Below, one piece after another: positions 33,804 through 44,947 of a stretch of 64,000 nt of DNA (its first letter is position 1; every line of letters starts with the position of its first letter). Under the pieces are notes generated by a model. That model was not told the DNA's origin, made no database searches, and saw only the letters and a list, made by a program, of their open reading frames with translations. Both the position numbers and the translations under genes were made by a program. Origin of the DNA: Oscheius onirici (Eukaryota; Nematoda; Chromadorea; Rhabditida; Rhabditidae); contig OW051470.1 in the NCBI GenBank assembly GCA_932521025.1, positions 7,674,501 through 7,738,500 on the forward strand, written 5' to 3'.

Positions 33804-34031
33804 GAGAACATACAGACATGTCTTTTTCTAAAAATTCGGCATATTTCCCACCCCACTTCCCTTCTTTTTGTTACAAAAAAAAACAGTATATTTTGACGTG
33901 TAACCTGCGATCTTTTCTCATCATTTGACTATTTTTGAGGGTTATTCTTTATTTTTCGCGTGTTCTTTCTTTCTTTCCCGCCCTCGTGAAAAACTCTACG
34001 TGTACAGCTTTCCAGATGCTATTGAAGATTA

Positions 34032-34037
34032 AATAAA
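34032..34037 (+). terminator. Internal operon poly(A) signal (CNOT9)
   Basis: AATAAA lies 90 bases before the trans-splice acceptor of the next gene, the spacing typical of nematode operons. Confidence 0.6.
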
Positions 34038-34118
34038 GTAACAGTCTATCTTATCACTTTTTGGGAGAAAAATGAGGTTTAAACCACCTGTATTTAACCA
34101 TTTTTACCCTGGAAATTC

Positions 34119-34125
34119 TCCGTAG
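34119..34125 (+). promoter_or_regulatory. Candidate trans-splice acceptor of the orphan gene
   Basis: TCCGTAG ends one base before ATG 34127. Confidence 0.5.
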
Positions 34126-34126
34126 A

Positions 34127-34965
34127 ATGTACTCAAAAACGGCCATGATGGACGGGAGCGACATAAAACTGGAGCCGGTGGAATCGGACGATTCATTTTA
34201 CGAAGACGTTGAAATTGCACACAAAGTCGAGCCATTTTGTGGCAATCCCGCCACTTCGCATCCTCGTTTTCTGCCAATGGTAACGGTTTGTTTTTATTTC
34301 GTTGTAACAGGTTTTTTTTCTTGATCAGAGCTTTCGGAGAGTTTTGATTGGAAAAAACTGGTTTTACGTCGAAGCAGACTTACCAAACAATTATGAAGTT
34401 GTCTGGACTTGTTTTACCCACTCGCATGACTAACAATCGTCCTCAAAAAAATATCACCGTTCTGGCAAAAAATATAAACTGTTTGATCTTTCTGCAAAGT
34501 TGGCGTTTTCAACTGGACGAAAGAGACAAATATGAAGGTCACAAAACGGCAGATTTTGAGCCGGCAAAGAGATAGCTGTTTTGTTTACCACTATTGAGAG
34601 AAACGTATCGCTAAAAACAGAATTTATCTACCTGTCAAGTACTAAAAATATGGTTTTCTGTTTTAAAATGTTTTTCAGTCTGACGTCTATTGGGACGGAA
34701 GCTGCTTTCCAATCGACGACGATTCCGTCCAATTGGAGGAAAATGAAATCTTCCAGGTTAATGGTTAGTCTTGTTCTCCTCCTTTGCAAATCACACTCCT
34801 TCAGCTCTCAGCCGCTTGTCCATGGATCAGATGACCGGTTTTGTGCAGAGACTGACCAACAGGGCTGTACTTCTTGACTGGAAGGAGCAGGAAGAGATGA
34901 ATCGCTCGAAAAACTATCGAAATGTAGCCGAGACGGGAGAAGAAGAGGCTTCAGAAGGAGAATAG
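34127..34965 (+). CDS. Small acidic orphan protein in the CNOT9-VPS22-BUD23 cluster
   Basis: Three exons (34127-34279, 34679-34763, 34805-34965) join in frame to 132 residues. The N-terminal two thirds are acidic and probably disordered (DIKLEPVESDDSFYEDVE, DDDSVQLEENEIFQ). A short basic-amphipathic helix follows (LSRLSMDQMTGFVQRLTNRA) and then an acidic tail (ETGEEEASEGE). No signal peptide, membrane segment or zinc ligands are visible. The trans-splice acceptor, in-frame introns and operon position support a real gene. The IKLEPVE motif resembles a sumoylation consensus (hydrophobic-K-x-E), suggesting a nuclear protein. I do not recognise the family. Confidence 0.7.
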
Positions 34966-35208
34966 AAATTGTTTTTGTGGGCTGTCTAACATTTGGCTTA
35001 TTACAACTGTGATCTCCATAAACGTGTACAATGCATCATTTTCATTGCATCTCTGGTCGTTTTGTCGAAATTTATCTGTTTTTTCTTTCTCGTATTGTTT
35101 GGCACACTTGTGATATTCTCACACTACGAGAAGGAAAGTTGTGTAGCACAAATGAAAAACACGCTAACTTGGCCGTAATCGCATAAGTTTTCACGGCCCG
35201 AAATATTC

Positions 35209-35214
35209 AATAAA
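35209..35214 (+). terminator. Internal operon poly(A) signal (orphan gene)
   Basis: AATAAA lies 84 bases before the VPS22 trans-splice acceptor. Confidence 0.6.
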
Positions 35215-35290
35215 CGGGCTTTGCCATTCATGCCGTCTGAAGGAAAACGCTCATGCACAACCTTTTTTCTGTCTAAACAAAATTCGTCCA

Positions 35291-35298
35291 TTTTTCAG
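35291..35298 (+). promoter_or_regulatory. Candidate trans-splice acceptor of VPS22
   Basis: TTTTTCAG ends one base before ATG 35300. Confidence 0.6.
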
Positions 35299-35299
35299 A

Positions 35300-37029
35300 A
35301 TGGCCTCGAGAGCCCGTCGTGGAGTTGGTGTCGGCGCTGTCCAGAAGAAGCAGGAGACACAGGCCATGTTCAACGCCAGAGGCGAGCAGCTGGCCGGCGA
35401 ACAGCTTCGTGTCTTCTCCAACCAGCTCCAGGAATTTACTACCAGGTTCTTATTCGTTTTAATATAAATACCGTAAAAAATAGACTCGAACAGTTTGCCC
35501 ACAGACATCGAGACGAAATCCGCCGCAATTCGCAGTTCCGACGTCATTTTCAAGAGATGTGTGCCAGTGTCGGAGTCGATCCTCTTGCCTGTGTGTTTTT
35601 GTTTCATTATTTAATTGAACAAATTTCAGCCGGAAAGGGATTCTGGGCAGAGAAACTAGGAGTAGGAGACTTTTACTACGAGCTGGCTGTACAAATTGTC
35701 GAGGTGTGTTCTTCATTACATTGCGAAAAGAAAAATACGCCCTTTCACAAAGAAAAGGTTGTAATACTCTAGCCAGGAAGTTTTGTTTCCAGATACCAAA
35801 AAATCAAAATAATTATTAGATTTCCTAGTATATTTTCCAGGTCTGTCTCTCAACAAATCACATAAACGGCGGAATTATGACGGTGGAGGAGATGCGAAAC
35901 CGTCTGATGAGGAGCAGATCACGGACTAGAAAGGAGACTATCACAACGTCTGTTGCCTCTATATTTTGACCGCAAAAATCGATTTAGAGACGATATTATT
36001 CGAGCAGTAGACAAGCTAAAAGTATTAGGAAGCGGCTTCGAACTCGTCCCACTAGGCGGAGGCCGATTTCTCGTGCAAAGTGTACCCGGAGAGCTCAGCA
36101 TGGATCATTCGAGAGTTCTACAACTGGCCGAAGATGCGGCCTACGTCACAAAGGAGCTCATTGTCGATAAATTAAGGTGAGTTTTATTCAAAGTCGCTGT
36201 AATTTGGTTCGCGGGCGTTAGAACCTTTCTTGCACTGAGATCATTTACGTCGTTAGCGATTCGTAGACGGCGTAAAACCAATTTTCTATGGGTTTTCGGG
36301 TAAATGTCGTCCAAAATGATTACTGTCCTTGACTCGACCCATTTCCAATCGATTTCGTCGAATTTTACCGAAGCAAGACTTGCAACGCAACGTCCTTTCA
36401 GGGCAAGAAGTGGAGATTCCCACTTCTTTTGCGAAGTCATAATCTATCTCACTCTTCTTAGGTTCATCCCGTCCTATGAATTATTTCTCCTTCTTTGAAA
36501 GTTATCTACCATGAATTCAGCAATGTTCTCCTAACTTTTATCCCAGAACTGACTAATTGCTTTGTAGCTTTTCAAAGACACTTTTCCAAGACAAAACAAC
36601 AACTTATTCGAATCGTCACAAATCTCCCCTTATTGTTGTCAGTTAAGGCTTTCGACACACGAGAATAATATAAAATGGCTTTTGATGGAGGGGGGGGGGG
36701 GGGGTTCGAATGAGGGTTTCACTGATTTTCTAATTGATCACTAATTGTCGACTCTTTTTCGCCTCACTTCGTTTTCGCACTATCTGCGCAGTAGAATGTC
36801 CATATTTGGTGTGTTTTAGTTTATTAAACCCCTGAAAACCAAGTTCAGATGGGATTTGGTTCGAGCGCAGAAGGCTCTCGATCATTTGGTAAAGGAAGGA
36901 CTAGCCTGGATTGATACTCAATCAGCTGACACTACCCAGTACTGGATTCCGTCTCTTTTCCTTCAACAACACTGCCATTCCACAAGCACCAGCGTCTCCG
37001 GAAGTATTCAGTCAATGGCCATGTTCTAG
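35300..37029 (+). CDS. vps-22: ESCRT-II subunit VPS22 (SNF8/EAP30)
   Basis: Six exons (35300-35445, 35484-35590, 35630-35703, 35841-35947, 35988-36176, 36849-37029) give 267 residues, near the human 258. The protein is one arm-base subunit of the ESCRT-II complex, which sorts ubiquitinated cargo into multivesicular bodies. Conserved blocks: [12 protein letters not shown] at the start, [60 protein letters not shown] and [18 protein letters not shown], then the second winged helix with [14 protein letters not shown] and YWIPSLF. Exon 4 uses a weak GTCTGT donor; without that 40-bp intron the frame hits a stop. Intron 5 is long (672 bp) and carries a 15-base poly-G run. Confidence 0.95.
36690..36704. 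repeat. Poly-G run (15) in VPS22 intron 5
   Basis: Fifteen consecutive G within the long last intron. Confidence 0.7.
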
Positions 37030-37057
37030 CTTTTTTCCTGACATTCTTCTAGTCCCA

Positions 37058-37063
37058 AATAAA
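37058..37063 (+). terminator. Internal operon poly(A) signal (VPS22)
   Basis: AATAAA lies 29 bases after the VPS22 stop and 92 bases before the BUD23 trans-splice acceptor. Confidence 0.6.
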
Positions 37064-37147
37064 TTATTTCATCTTTTACTATGGTTTTGCAGTTTTGGTC
37101 GCTTTTCCATTGATTTCCTGATAAATTTAACCTCAAAATTAGTGGTT

Positions 37148-37155
37148 TTCCTCAG
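37148..37155 (+). promoter_or_regulatory. Candidate trans-splice acceptor of BUD23
   Basis: TTCCTCAG abuts ATG 37156 directly, leaving no 5' untranslated base of genomic origin. Confidence 0.6.
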
Positions 37156-39096
37156 ATGGCCGCCAGAATCCGACCGGAGCACTCAGGACCTCCAGAACTG
37201 GTAAAACTGACTTCTTTTCGATAATTTTGGCAGAAAATTTAGTATTACAACGAGGACGAAGCTGTCCGATATGCTCGCAACTCGCACATTATTGGAATTC
37301 AAGCCGAGATGGCCGGAAGAGCTCTGGAACTGTTGGCTCTCCCGGATGGACATCAAGGACTCATTTTGGATATTGGTAAGCTCGTTATCTTCAAACGTTC
37401 TCTTTGATATTGTTAGCACAAACGTTGGCGTTTTCATCTTTCTCCTTAGCCACCAATCGTTTAAAAAAACAAAGCTACGTTGTTTGATTGCTGCTACGTT
37501 GTTCGTTTGTTGCTACGTTGTTTGTTTGCATTATGTCAAAAACCTACTCGCAAGTTTAGCCCGAAACAATGACGGATATGCATGAATTCATCCGTTTTCA
37601 TCTTTCTCCTTAGCCACCAGAGGGAACTAGATTGCTTGAAACGCTTGAACCGTGTTTGTTTCAACGAACTGAATAAAAGAAAATGGCATTTTTGAAATAG
37701 ACCAGCACGCTTTGTGCTAGCTCCCTTGTTTTGGAAAGCTTCCAAATCTTGTCTCGATTTTGCAATATAACCGTTTCTTTTTCATCTTTGGTGATCGACT
37801 AACTTGAGCGAACACCTCCTTGCTGGAAGCATTCTAGCAGTTTCAACACCACTTTATAGAAGCCATTTGTTCTTATTTGTTGGAAGAGACTTTTCTTGGA
37901 AGTGCGAGAGAAGGACCCTTTGTTCTTGAAAAAGCGCGTCAGATGAAAATAATACTTTTGACGGAAATTCTTAAAACTTAGTTGTTTTCGATCCCAATTT
38001 CTTTACCTCACTCCCATTCTTCCAGGTTGCGGTACCGGTATTAGTGGAGAAGTGCTCAAAGATGCGGGTCACGTCTGGATCGGCCTCGATGTTAGTCGTC
38101 CCATGCTCGAAATAGCCCGAGGAAACGAAGAAGAAGACGGAACGGGAGACTTTATTCATAAGGACATGGGCACCGGAATGCCCTTCAGGCCAGGCAGCTT
38201 TGATGGCGCTATTAGGTATCTTTTTGTGCATTTTGGCTAAACAATTCATATTTTCAGTATTTCCGCGATCCAGTGGCTCTGTCACGCAAATTCCTCCGAT
38301 CAGAAGCCCGTAAAACGTCTCCATCGCTTCTTCCAGAGCCTCTACGCCTGTCTAGGACGCGGAACCCGAGCCGTCTTTCAGTTCTATCCGGAAAACGAGG
38401 AACAGAGCGAACTGATCATGTCTCAGGCCACCAGGGCCGGCTTCAACGGAGGTCTCGTAGTTGATTATCCGGAGAGTACCAAGGCCCGAAAGTAGAGGTT
38501 CTTTTCGATAAATATAAGAGCAAAAGTTCAGAGTCTACCTAGTTTTGATGACCGGAGGAATGGCTCAGCTGCCGACTGCCTTGACTGAAGAGACGATGCA
38601 ACAGCGACATCAGGTTGACAATGTTGAGCGACGGTGAGATTCGTAAATTTTCCACAAGAAGTAATGTAGCGTTTTTGAAACGAATAGTAGGCCGCTTTTC
38701 TTACGACCATATTGTCCTTGTTTCATTTTTTTCGCAGATGCAATTGACGTCTGGCTATCTGCTAAAACAAGAAAAATATCTAAATTCGTTCAGTAAATGG
38801 CTAATGGTAGGAGTTATATATGCGAATTTGCGTACAAAGTACTCGCTCATCTCTGCTTCTAAACCTTGCAAACCATCTGTTAACTAGCAAAGACGTTCTG
38901 GATACAGACACATCCCCTTGTCGCTCAATAACCTCCAATTTCCAGCATCTTCGTCGTCCACGGAAAGAAGGAGAAGAGACCGTCTAAAGGCTCCAAAGCC
39001 TGGATTGAGGCCAAGAGACAGCGCCAAATGAAGCAGGGAAGAGACGTCCGCAGCGAGTCCAAGTATTCCGGGCGCAAAAGGAAGACTCGTTTCTAG
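37156..39096 (+). CDS. BUD23: 18S rRNA (guanine-N7) methyltransferase BUD23 (WBSCR22)
   Basis: Six exons (37156-37200, 37243-37375, 38026-38215, 38258-38491, 38532-38633, 38946-39096) give 284 residues, the family length. With TRMT112 the enzyme methylates a guanine of 18S rRNA during small-subunit maturation. Seen: the N-terminal [20 protein letters not shown], the SAM-binding motif [14 protein letters not shown] at about residues 57-70, [25 protein letters not shown] with the catalytic-site AIQW, the [20 protein letters not shown] block, and a basic C-terminus ending SGRKRKTRF. The exon 5 end was set at a GTGAGA donor because it keeps the VDNVERR stretch in frame. Intron 2 (650 bp) carries a 3x19-bp tandem repeat. 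Confidence 0.96.
37474..37530. repeat. Tandem repeat, three 19-bp units
   Basis: Units begin GCTACGTTGTT at 37474, 37493 and 37512, with small differences between them. They lie in BUD23 intron 2. Confidence 0.8.
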
Positions 39097-39353
39097 AGAG
39101 AAATTTGTTGTTGTTCTGTCTTTTCCTGGTTGTTCTGTTTGTTAAAGATTTTATGGTCTCTCATATATGAACACATCAATTTCGGGGCGTCTTAGTCCGC
39201 AACGCCGGCCGCGTCGCCCGGGCACTGGTCTCGGTCGCTGTGAGGCGCCGCCGCGTGACTAGGCCGCGACCCACAAGCGGCGCCAGCCCACTACTATACG
39301 ACTCGAGCGCTTTCCTTTCAATTCATTTGTCTTCTCGAGTACTTTTCTGAAAA

Positions 39354-39362
39354 TCTTCTTAG
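39354..39362 (+). promoter_or_regulatory. Candidate trans-splice acceptor of the FLYWCH gene
   Basis: ATCTTCTTAG ends one base before ATG 39364. The 267-bp gap to BUD23 has no AATAAA and is GC-rich, so this gene may have its own promoter rather than belong to the operon. Confidence 0.5.
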
Positions 39363-39363
39363 A

Positions 39364-42152
39364 ATGGAGGGAATGGCCGACGATTCGAATCTACAAGGTC
39401 TTAGTGAAGGTAGGAAGAGATTCTGATGTAATCGCATGAACGTAGTTCGCTAGAAAAGTATTGTATTCTAGGGTATCCTGATGTTATAGGTTTGGTGTAA
39501 TGGCATTACTTGAGACTTTCGAAGAGAGGATCTAATACGACCAGGAAATGTTTTTGAGTTTCTTGCTCCGGCTTTAGAAAGAATCACTAATAATAAGAAA
39601 TAAGCTATCGGAGTTTTTAGAATAGATTAGTTTTGGGGACTGGCTCGAACTGGAGATTTCGCTTCATTTTGGAAGTTTCGCTGTCCAAAAGTCAAAAGCT
39701 TGTGTTTTGAGGGATACAGTAGGAACTTTTTACGAAAAGGTAACGGCTGACGCGATTCTCCTATGTTATCGTTAGGAATTCACCAGAACAAAACATTGAA
39801 GTTCTTGGAGGAGAACTAGAAGTTTATGACGACTAATTGTGAGCGAAAATAACACGATCTATTAAATATGTTGTTGATTCTTGAAGGTTTTTGTCTCCGG
39901 AGTAAAAGAGAAATATACGGAATAAGTTTGGTCTAAACTTCTGAAATATCCACATATCCAATGAGCTTCTAAACAAAACCCGAACATTCCCCTCATTTCA
40001 GAATCACTAATGGACCCGGCAGTCATTCTGCAGGCTATAAACGGAGTAGGAACATCGAAGGATAAAGGCTTTGCCGTCAAACGGCAAAGACGAGGCAACC
40101 GGATGAAAATCTACGACAACGGCTTTATTTTCACCTACGACAAGGATTCGCAGTGTGGACGGAAGAGTTTTTGGCGCTGTGAGCGGAAATCAGAGTGTCA
40201 GGTAGGTCTATTTGAAGAGAAAAGGATCATGGACTAATAATTATAGGCCCGAGTGCATACTTATACCGTGACGAACCAGATTGTCAAGCGTATAAATGAG
40301 CATACACACGAGCCTCCGAATCGGGAAGAACTGCCACCGTGGCTCGTCTTGAGACAGACTCAATCGGATACGTCTGACGATGCAATGACGCCGGGAAAGG
40401 AGAGCACGACTGGAGTTCTGATCAACGCCAACTATTCGGCCAACAGTGCCAATTCTGCCTTGGCGAAGATTATTGAGCGGGAATTGGATGGCGGCGAGTG
40501 TGGAGAGACTTCTGCTATTGATGTGAGTCTTGGGTAGGAGGAAGAATATGGCGAAAGAATTTGGCAGAGAGACAGAATAAGTAGATTGTGCTAGAGACAT
40601 AGTTACAAGTTAGCTAGTTGGATAAAGACAGGAAGGCGAAGGGACAAACAGTGGGATAGATATGGACGATTAGGACAAGCACAATTATAGTAGAAGAGAT
40701 TAGAACTGCGCCAAACTGAGCTCTTTTGAACGAAATTCTTGAGATTGTGTAGGGACTTTTGTGAATGAAAGGGAATGAGGGAGAGGTGGAAGAACTGAAG
40801 AGAACGACAGAGATGAGATAGAGAAAGGCTGACAACTAGAGAACAGAGCTAGAATAAACACCAGGTAGAAAAACTGGGATGGAAGAAGAACCTGGATAGA
40901 CAGAAACTGTTTGGTAGCTAACCTCTGTTCCCACCATATAGTCTTCAACGTGATGGCAGGCTTCAGTTCTAACACTTTTGCTACTCTCCTAACACTTGGC
41001 TTCAAAAACGGTTCTCGAGGCGAATATGATTACTTTGAGAGACACGGAGACCAGACGACCATTTGGGAAGACTGCCGAGGGGTAGAATAGCCTCTGAAAA
41101 GAGTTCTACAAGACTTTACATGACGAGTCAAATTACTAGGCTTGTCGGAACAAGTCTAGACTAAATTACTTGTTATAACACGTCTAAACAAAATTGAGAG
41201 GCTAATCCTGTCAGAACACGAGAACAGTTGATCAGGCTCAGAGAAAGAATTTCGGAATATGAAACAGCGTTGGAAGGACAGTTAAAACTTCTTCTAAAAC
41301 GGGCTAGAACCACCTTCTTTACAGATCTTCAACTCGGTTACAGTCAAAGAAGAACCCGACCAGGATGAGCCTCTCTCATCGCCTCGTCTCAAAAAGAGGA
41401 AGCGCCTTGTGAAGAAGTCGGAAAGTGATCAAGACGATTGGGAAGAGATTATCGAAGTAACGAGGAGACTAATTGATTATGCCAGATCAAATCCATCAAT
41501 TCCTGAGTGGGCATTCTTCCCGAATATTCTAACAATAAGAGCTGATTCAGACAAAATCACTGCTCCAGCCCCTGTCCCCCCACACTTTTGGACTTCTTGG
41601 AGAGAAACAACCTGTCTGAATATGCCTCTCGTCTGGCTAAATTCTCTCTGGAAAAACTGCGTCTTCTCTCTCAACAGGACTGTTTTACCCTGCTACGAAA
41701 TGAGCCAGACGGTCTCCTCCTTTTCCATTCGCTCAAAAAAGTCCCCAGTCCCGAAGTATCTTCATCCTCTTCCAGCCAGCTGACTCTTTTCGTCGCTCCT
41801 TTTGAAGAGGAGCCACTCTATCAAATGATTGTTCTGCAGGAAAAGACGCCGGTGAGTCAAATCGTCTGTATTGTTTAGGAACTTGGATGTTTTCAGAACG
41901 AGCTGCGAGAGGAAATGGAACAGAAAGGACTGTTGACTAAAGAACAGAGCAAGAAGATTTGTGTGGAGGGTCCACAGAAGATTAAGGTCGAACTTAATGA
42001 AAAGGTAAGAGGATTCTAGACCACCATAATCCTAAAAAAGATAAACATAGGTACAATATATTTTCTAGATAATTAGCAGCTGGCCGCCAGAATCAGTCCT
42101 TCAGTTTACGATATGCAAAGGAGTCTGTCTACTTAACCGGATCTCATCATAA
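39364..42152 (+). CDS. FLYWCH zinc-finger protein with CP2/LSF-like SAM and ubiquitin-like C-terminus
   Basis: Exons 39364-39409, 40002-40201, 40247-40522, 41325-41851, 41897-42004 and 42069-42152 encode about 410 residues. Residues about 38-103 form a FLYWCH finger: Phe39, Tyr53, Phe57-Phe59, Trp73, ligands Cys75, Cys81, His101, His103. This family binds DNA. A basic KKRKRLVKK stretch follows. The last 140 residues resemble the oligomerisation end of TFCP2: a SAM-like LLDFLERNNLSEYASRLAKF...DGLLLFHSL, then the ubiquitin-like LTLFVA...YQMIVLQEKTPNELREEM and VELNEKIISSWPPE. Exon 4 contains a one-base frame break in a C6 run (41576-41581); its length, 527, is one short of a multiple of three although both splice sites are phase 0. 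A sequencing error is likely. Nematode PEB-1/FLH proteins share the finger. Confidence 0.8.
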
Positions 42153-42206
42153 CACAGTTCTTTCGTCCCCTTACAGTGTCATCTCTATATATTTCTACAC
42201 ACAGAG

Positions 42207-42212
42207 AATAAA
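42207..42212 (+). terminator. AATAAA poly(A) signal of the FLYWCH gene
   Basis: AATAAA lies 55 bases after the stop codon at 42150-42152. Confidence 0.6.
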
Positions 42213-44926
42213 CGAGTCTATCCATGCCTCTCACTGACAAGGTCACTTTCTTTCGAGGACTATTATCCTGAGGGAACGAGTCTGTTAGTGCGGGATTTCC
42301 CTTTCAGAGGTCTTGTCTAGGCTTGTTTACATTAATTTTAGCGTAATGTCTGACTAACAAGGAGTAGATACAATTGTGCTAGAACTTTAAATGACTATAT
42401 TCTAGCCGGTAAGGCAAGACAAGATCAGGCAGGTTCACCAACCTGGCTTGTGGCGGGACTCATGCTGAAAGACACAGTGAAACTCTAATGTTTCTCCTGA
42501 CTATTCAGATAGCCGACTCGTGTCGAGTCCGACTCGTCGCCCAAGTATAAGAAGCAAGGTCAAAAACTATTTAGCCAAACTGATCAATTTGAGGAATGAC
42601 GTCTAGAGGAAACTAACAAAAGCACAAGCGGAGACAAGTCAAAATTACTGATTAAATTGATTTTATTCGGCAGAAGAATGACTAGAAATGGACAAGAACT
42701 ACGATGCCTTTCGTCAACGTTCAGATAGTTCGTCGAAGGGAAAAGACTACGCAGGAAAGGAGTAAGAAAGGAGTAAGGAAAGTAGTCTATTCAATCGATG
42801 AACCCACTTCCAAGGCGGAATCTGAGGAATCGCCTTGCCTTTTCCCTTTCAGATGTCTTGATTCAGCTTGTTTACAGCGAATCTGTCTCGAATCAGAGCG
42901 CCTATGACCTCTCGTCAAAATCTCGTGTTCACGGTTGGCTATGGCAAACCTGAACACGGTGTCCCGAAAAAGTGTCTCTGATCCCGTCTCCCGTCGCACA
43001 CACACTTGCCCAAGGTCGCCCGGCTTTCTCTCTCGTTCCCTGAGCTTTCACTCATCACGTGTACTTGATGAGGAAGGGAGCGGGATATCGGTCTCATTTC
43101 CGAGAGTCTCACCTAATCGAAAGGACGAATAGGGGACAGAAACGGGCTTTTGGATGTTTGGTCTGGAGACTGAAGAGAGTGCATGCCATCTGAATTAAAC
43201 TCCGTCGCCTCATACTCAGACAGGGGTGATTAAGGGTTCTACAGCTTACTGTACCCGTTATGAAGAGAGAACCAACCGAATCTTACAAACAGACCACTGA
43301 TCCTGAACTTTCTTTTTCTTTCTAAAGCCGTAGCAATAGAACCTTGCCCTGATTTGGATTCATTTCGTGAGAACAGATATGGTCAAAGCACTGAGTGATA
43401 TCCTTTGCCGAGTGAAGGCCATAGCGTTTCAGTTTCCTGAACAGTTCTACCAAATTATAGCTATCGTCCGTTGATGCTCGCACTGTTCTTTTTTGCCTAA
43501 AGATCCATATTCGTGGCTCTTGCAATGTCACAATTTCTTACCCTCTACTATTTACCAACGATATCTCTTCGGCCTGACTCATTCTCAGGTTCCTTTTAGG
43601 ACAGAGTTTTAGAATGTCCTGAGCTTCAAGCAGTGCATGATTCAAGCCCCAGACTGACTGACTTTTGCGAAAAGATAGTCAAGACAGTTCATTTCTCTGA
43701 ACACCAAGTCTTCTTCCTTCTGACTGTCTCTCTACCCGATCTCTGTAGTTCCAAACGCTACTAAAGGCGATGATATCAGAGTTTCTCAAGTGACTCTCTT
43801 TACGGCTAAAAGAACATGTTCCAATTGGTCTCATCTCTTCGCCCGGCGGTTGGTCACACTGTCTCTTCTTCTTCTTCTTCGTTTCTGATGGCAGCTCTCG
43901 ACCCCGATCCCCCGTGCCGATCCAGTATGGAGGCGGGATTCTGCTACCGACGAGAGAGTGAAAGGGGGCGTGACTTTCTCTGCACATCAATCACCTATGT
44001 TAGCCTGAAGTTTTGGAGAGAGAGATACACGAACACCTTCTCCCAACCACCAAAACCCTTCACTTTCTAGACGTGGTGCCCGGTTTCCGCCCGCCCGCGG
44101 CAAACTGCTTGAAAGAGAGTAGACTCCTCCTCTCTGTAGCCAGTCCACCACCGACTACCTCATCTTTTTTTTCTTCTGACTATATACTCTCTTAATTGGA
44201 ATCTCGCTTATCAGTCTCAGATCAGTGTTTCTCAGAGAGTGCTGCTGTATTGCTACAGATCACATACAGCCGAACAAGTTTGTGTGTATCTCTCTCTGTC
44301 TCCTTCCTTAGTGTGTGCCATCAAGAGAGAGAACGTGATCCCCTAATGCTTCCTCCCTAAGTCTCTTTTCGTCTCTGCAGCATTTTTTTGATCCAGTATG
44401 GTCTTTGGACTCGTCTTCTTTTTTTGAGTTTTCCATTTTAAATATGTTGGGGTCCAACTTCTCTGTATAATATGTAAAGTTCTTTAGTGAACCTATAAAA
44501 AGTAATAAAGATTCGGCCCGCCATTTACTCGGAAAGTTTTCAAAGAAATCGTCCTTGCAACAGGCAGAGAGAAATAAATTTATTCGAAACTTCTAGATTC
44601 CTCGCCATTTCAGACTCTATTTTTACATCGCACCTTTGGCTTTGCCTCCCATTGGTGCAGAATTCCTTGAACTGTTTGGAGTAGATCACAAAACGTGCCG
44701 CTCTTGAAATCTTGTCGAGCTTTTCTAGATTATTTTTCAATTCGTTTCTTTTGAAAGAATACTTCAGTAGCCCTTTCAGGTCTTTTATCTGTAGTTTCTG
44801 CCGTTTGCAGACCATCATAAACCTCAAATTGAACCTGATAAGGACAACGTTCACCAAGCTTTCTGTAATCATTCATTTCTTCTTCTTTTGTTTTTCCTAT
44901 TTATTATTTCAAATTCCCCCCATTTC
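42213..44926. other. Intergenic, no supported genes
   Basis: About 2.7 kb between the FLYWCH and astacin genes. Only short frames occur, often overlapping on both strands. A GACTCGTGTCGAGTCCGACTC word near 42507 resembles the GAGTCGAGTC-rich patch at about 46950-47035 in the astacin intron, suggesting a shared repeat. The right end should contain the astacin promoter. Confidence 0.4.
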
Positions 44927-44947
44927 AGACCACGACGGGGTCTCTGA

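Noticed and set aside
39181..39300. GC-rich block after BUD23 considered as an RNA gene
   Set aside because: It contains CGCCGCG words but no cloverleaf or box motifs. A promoter for the FLYWCH gene is more likely.
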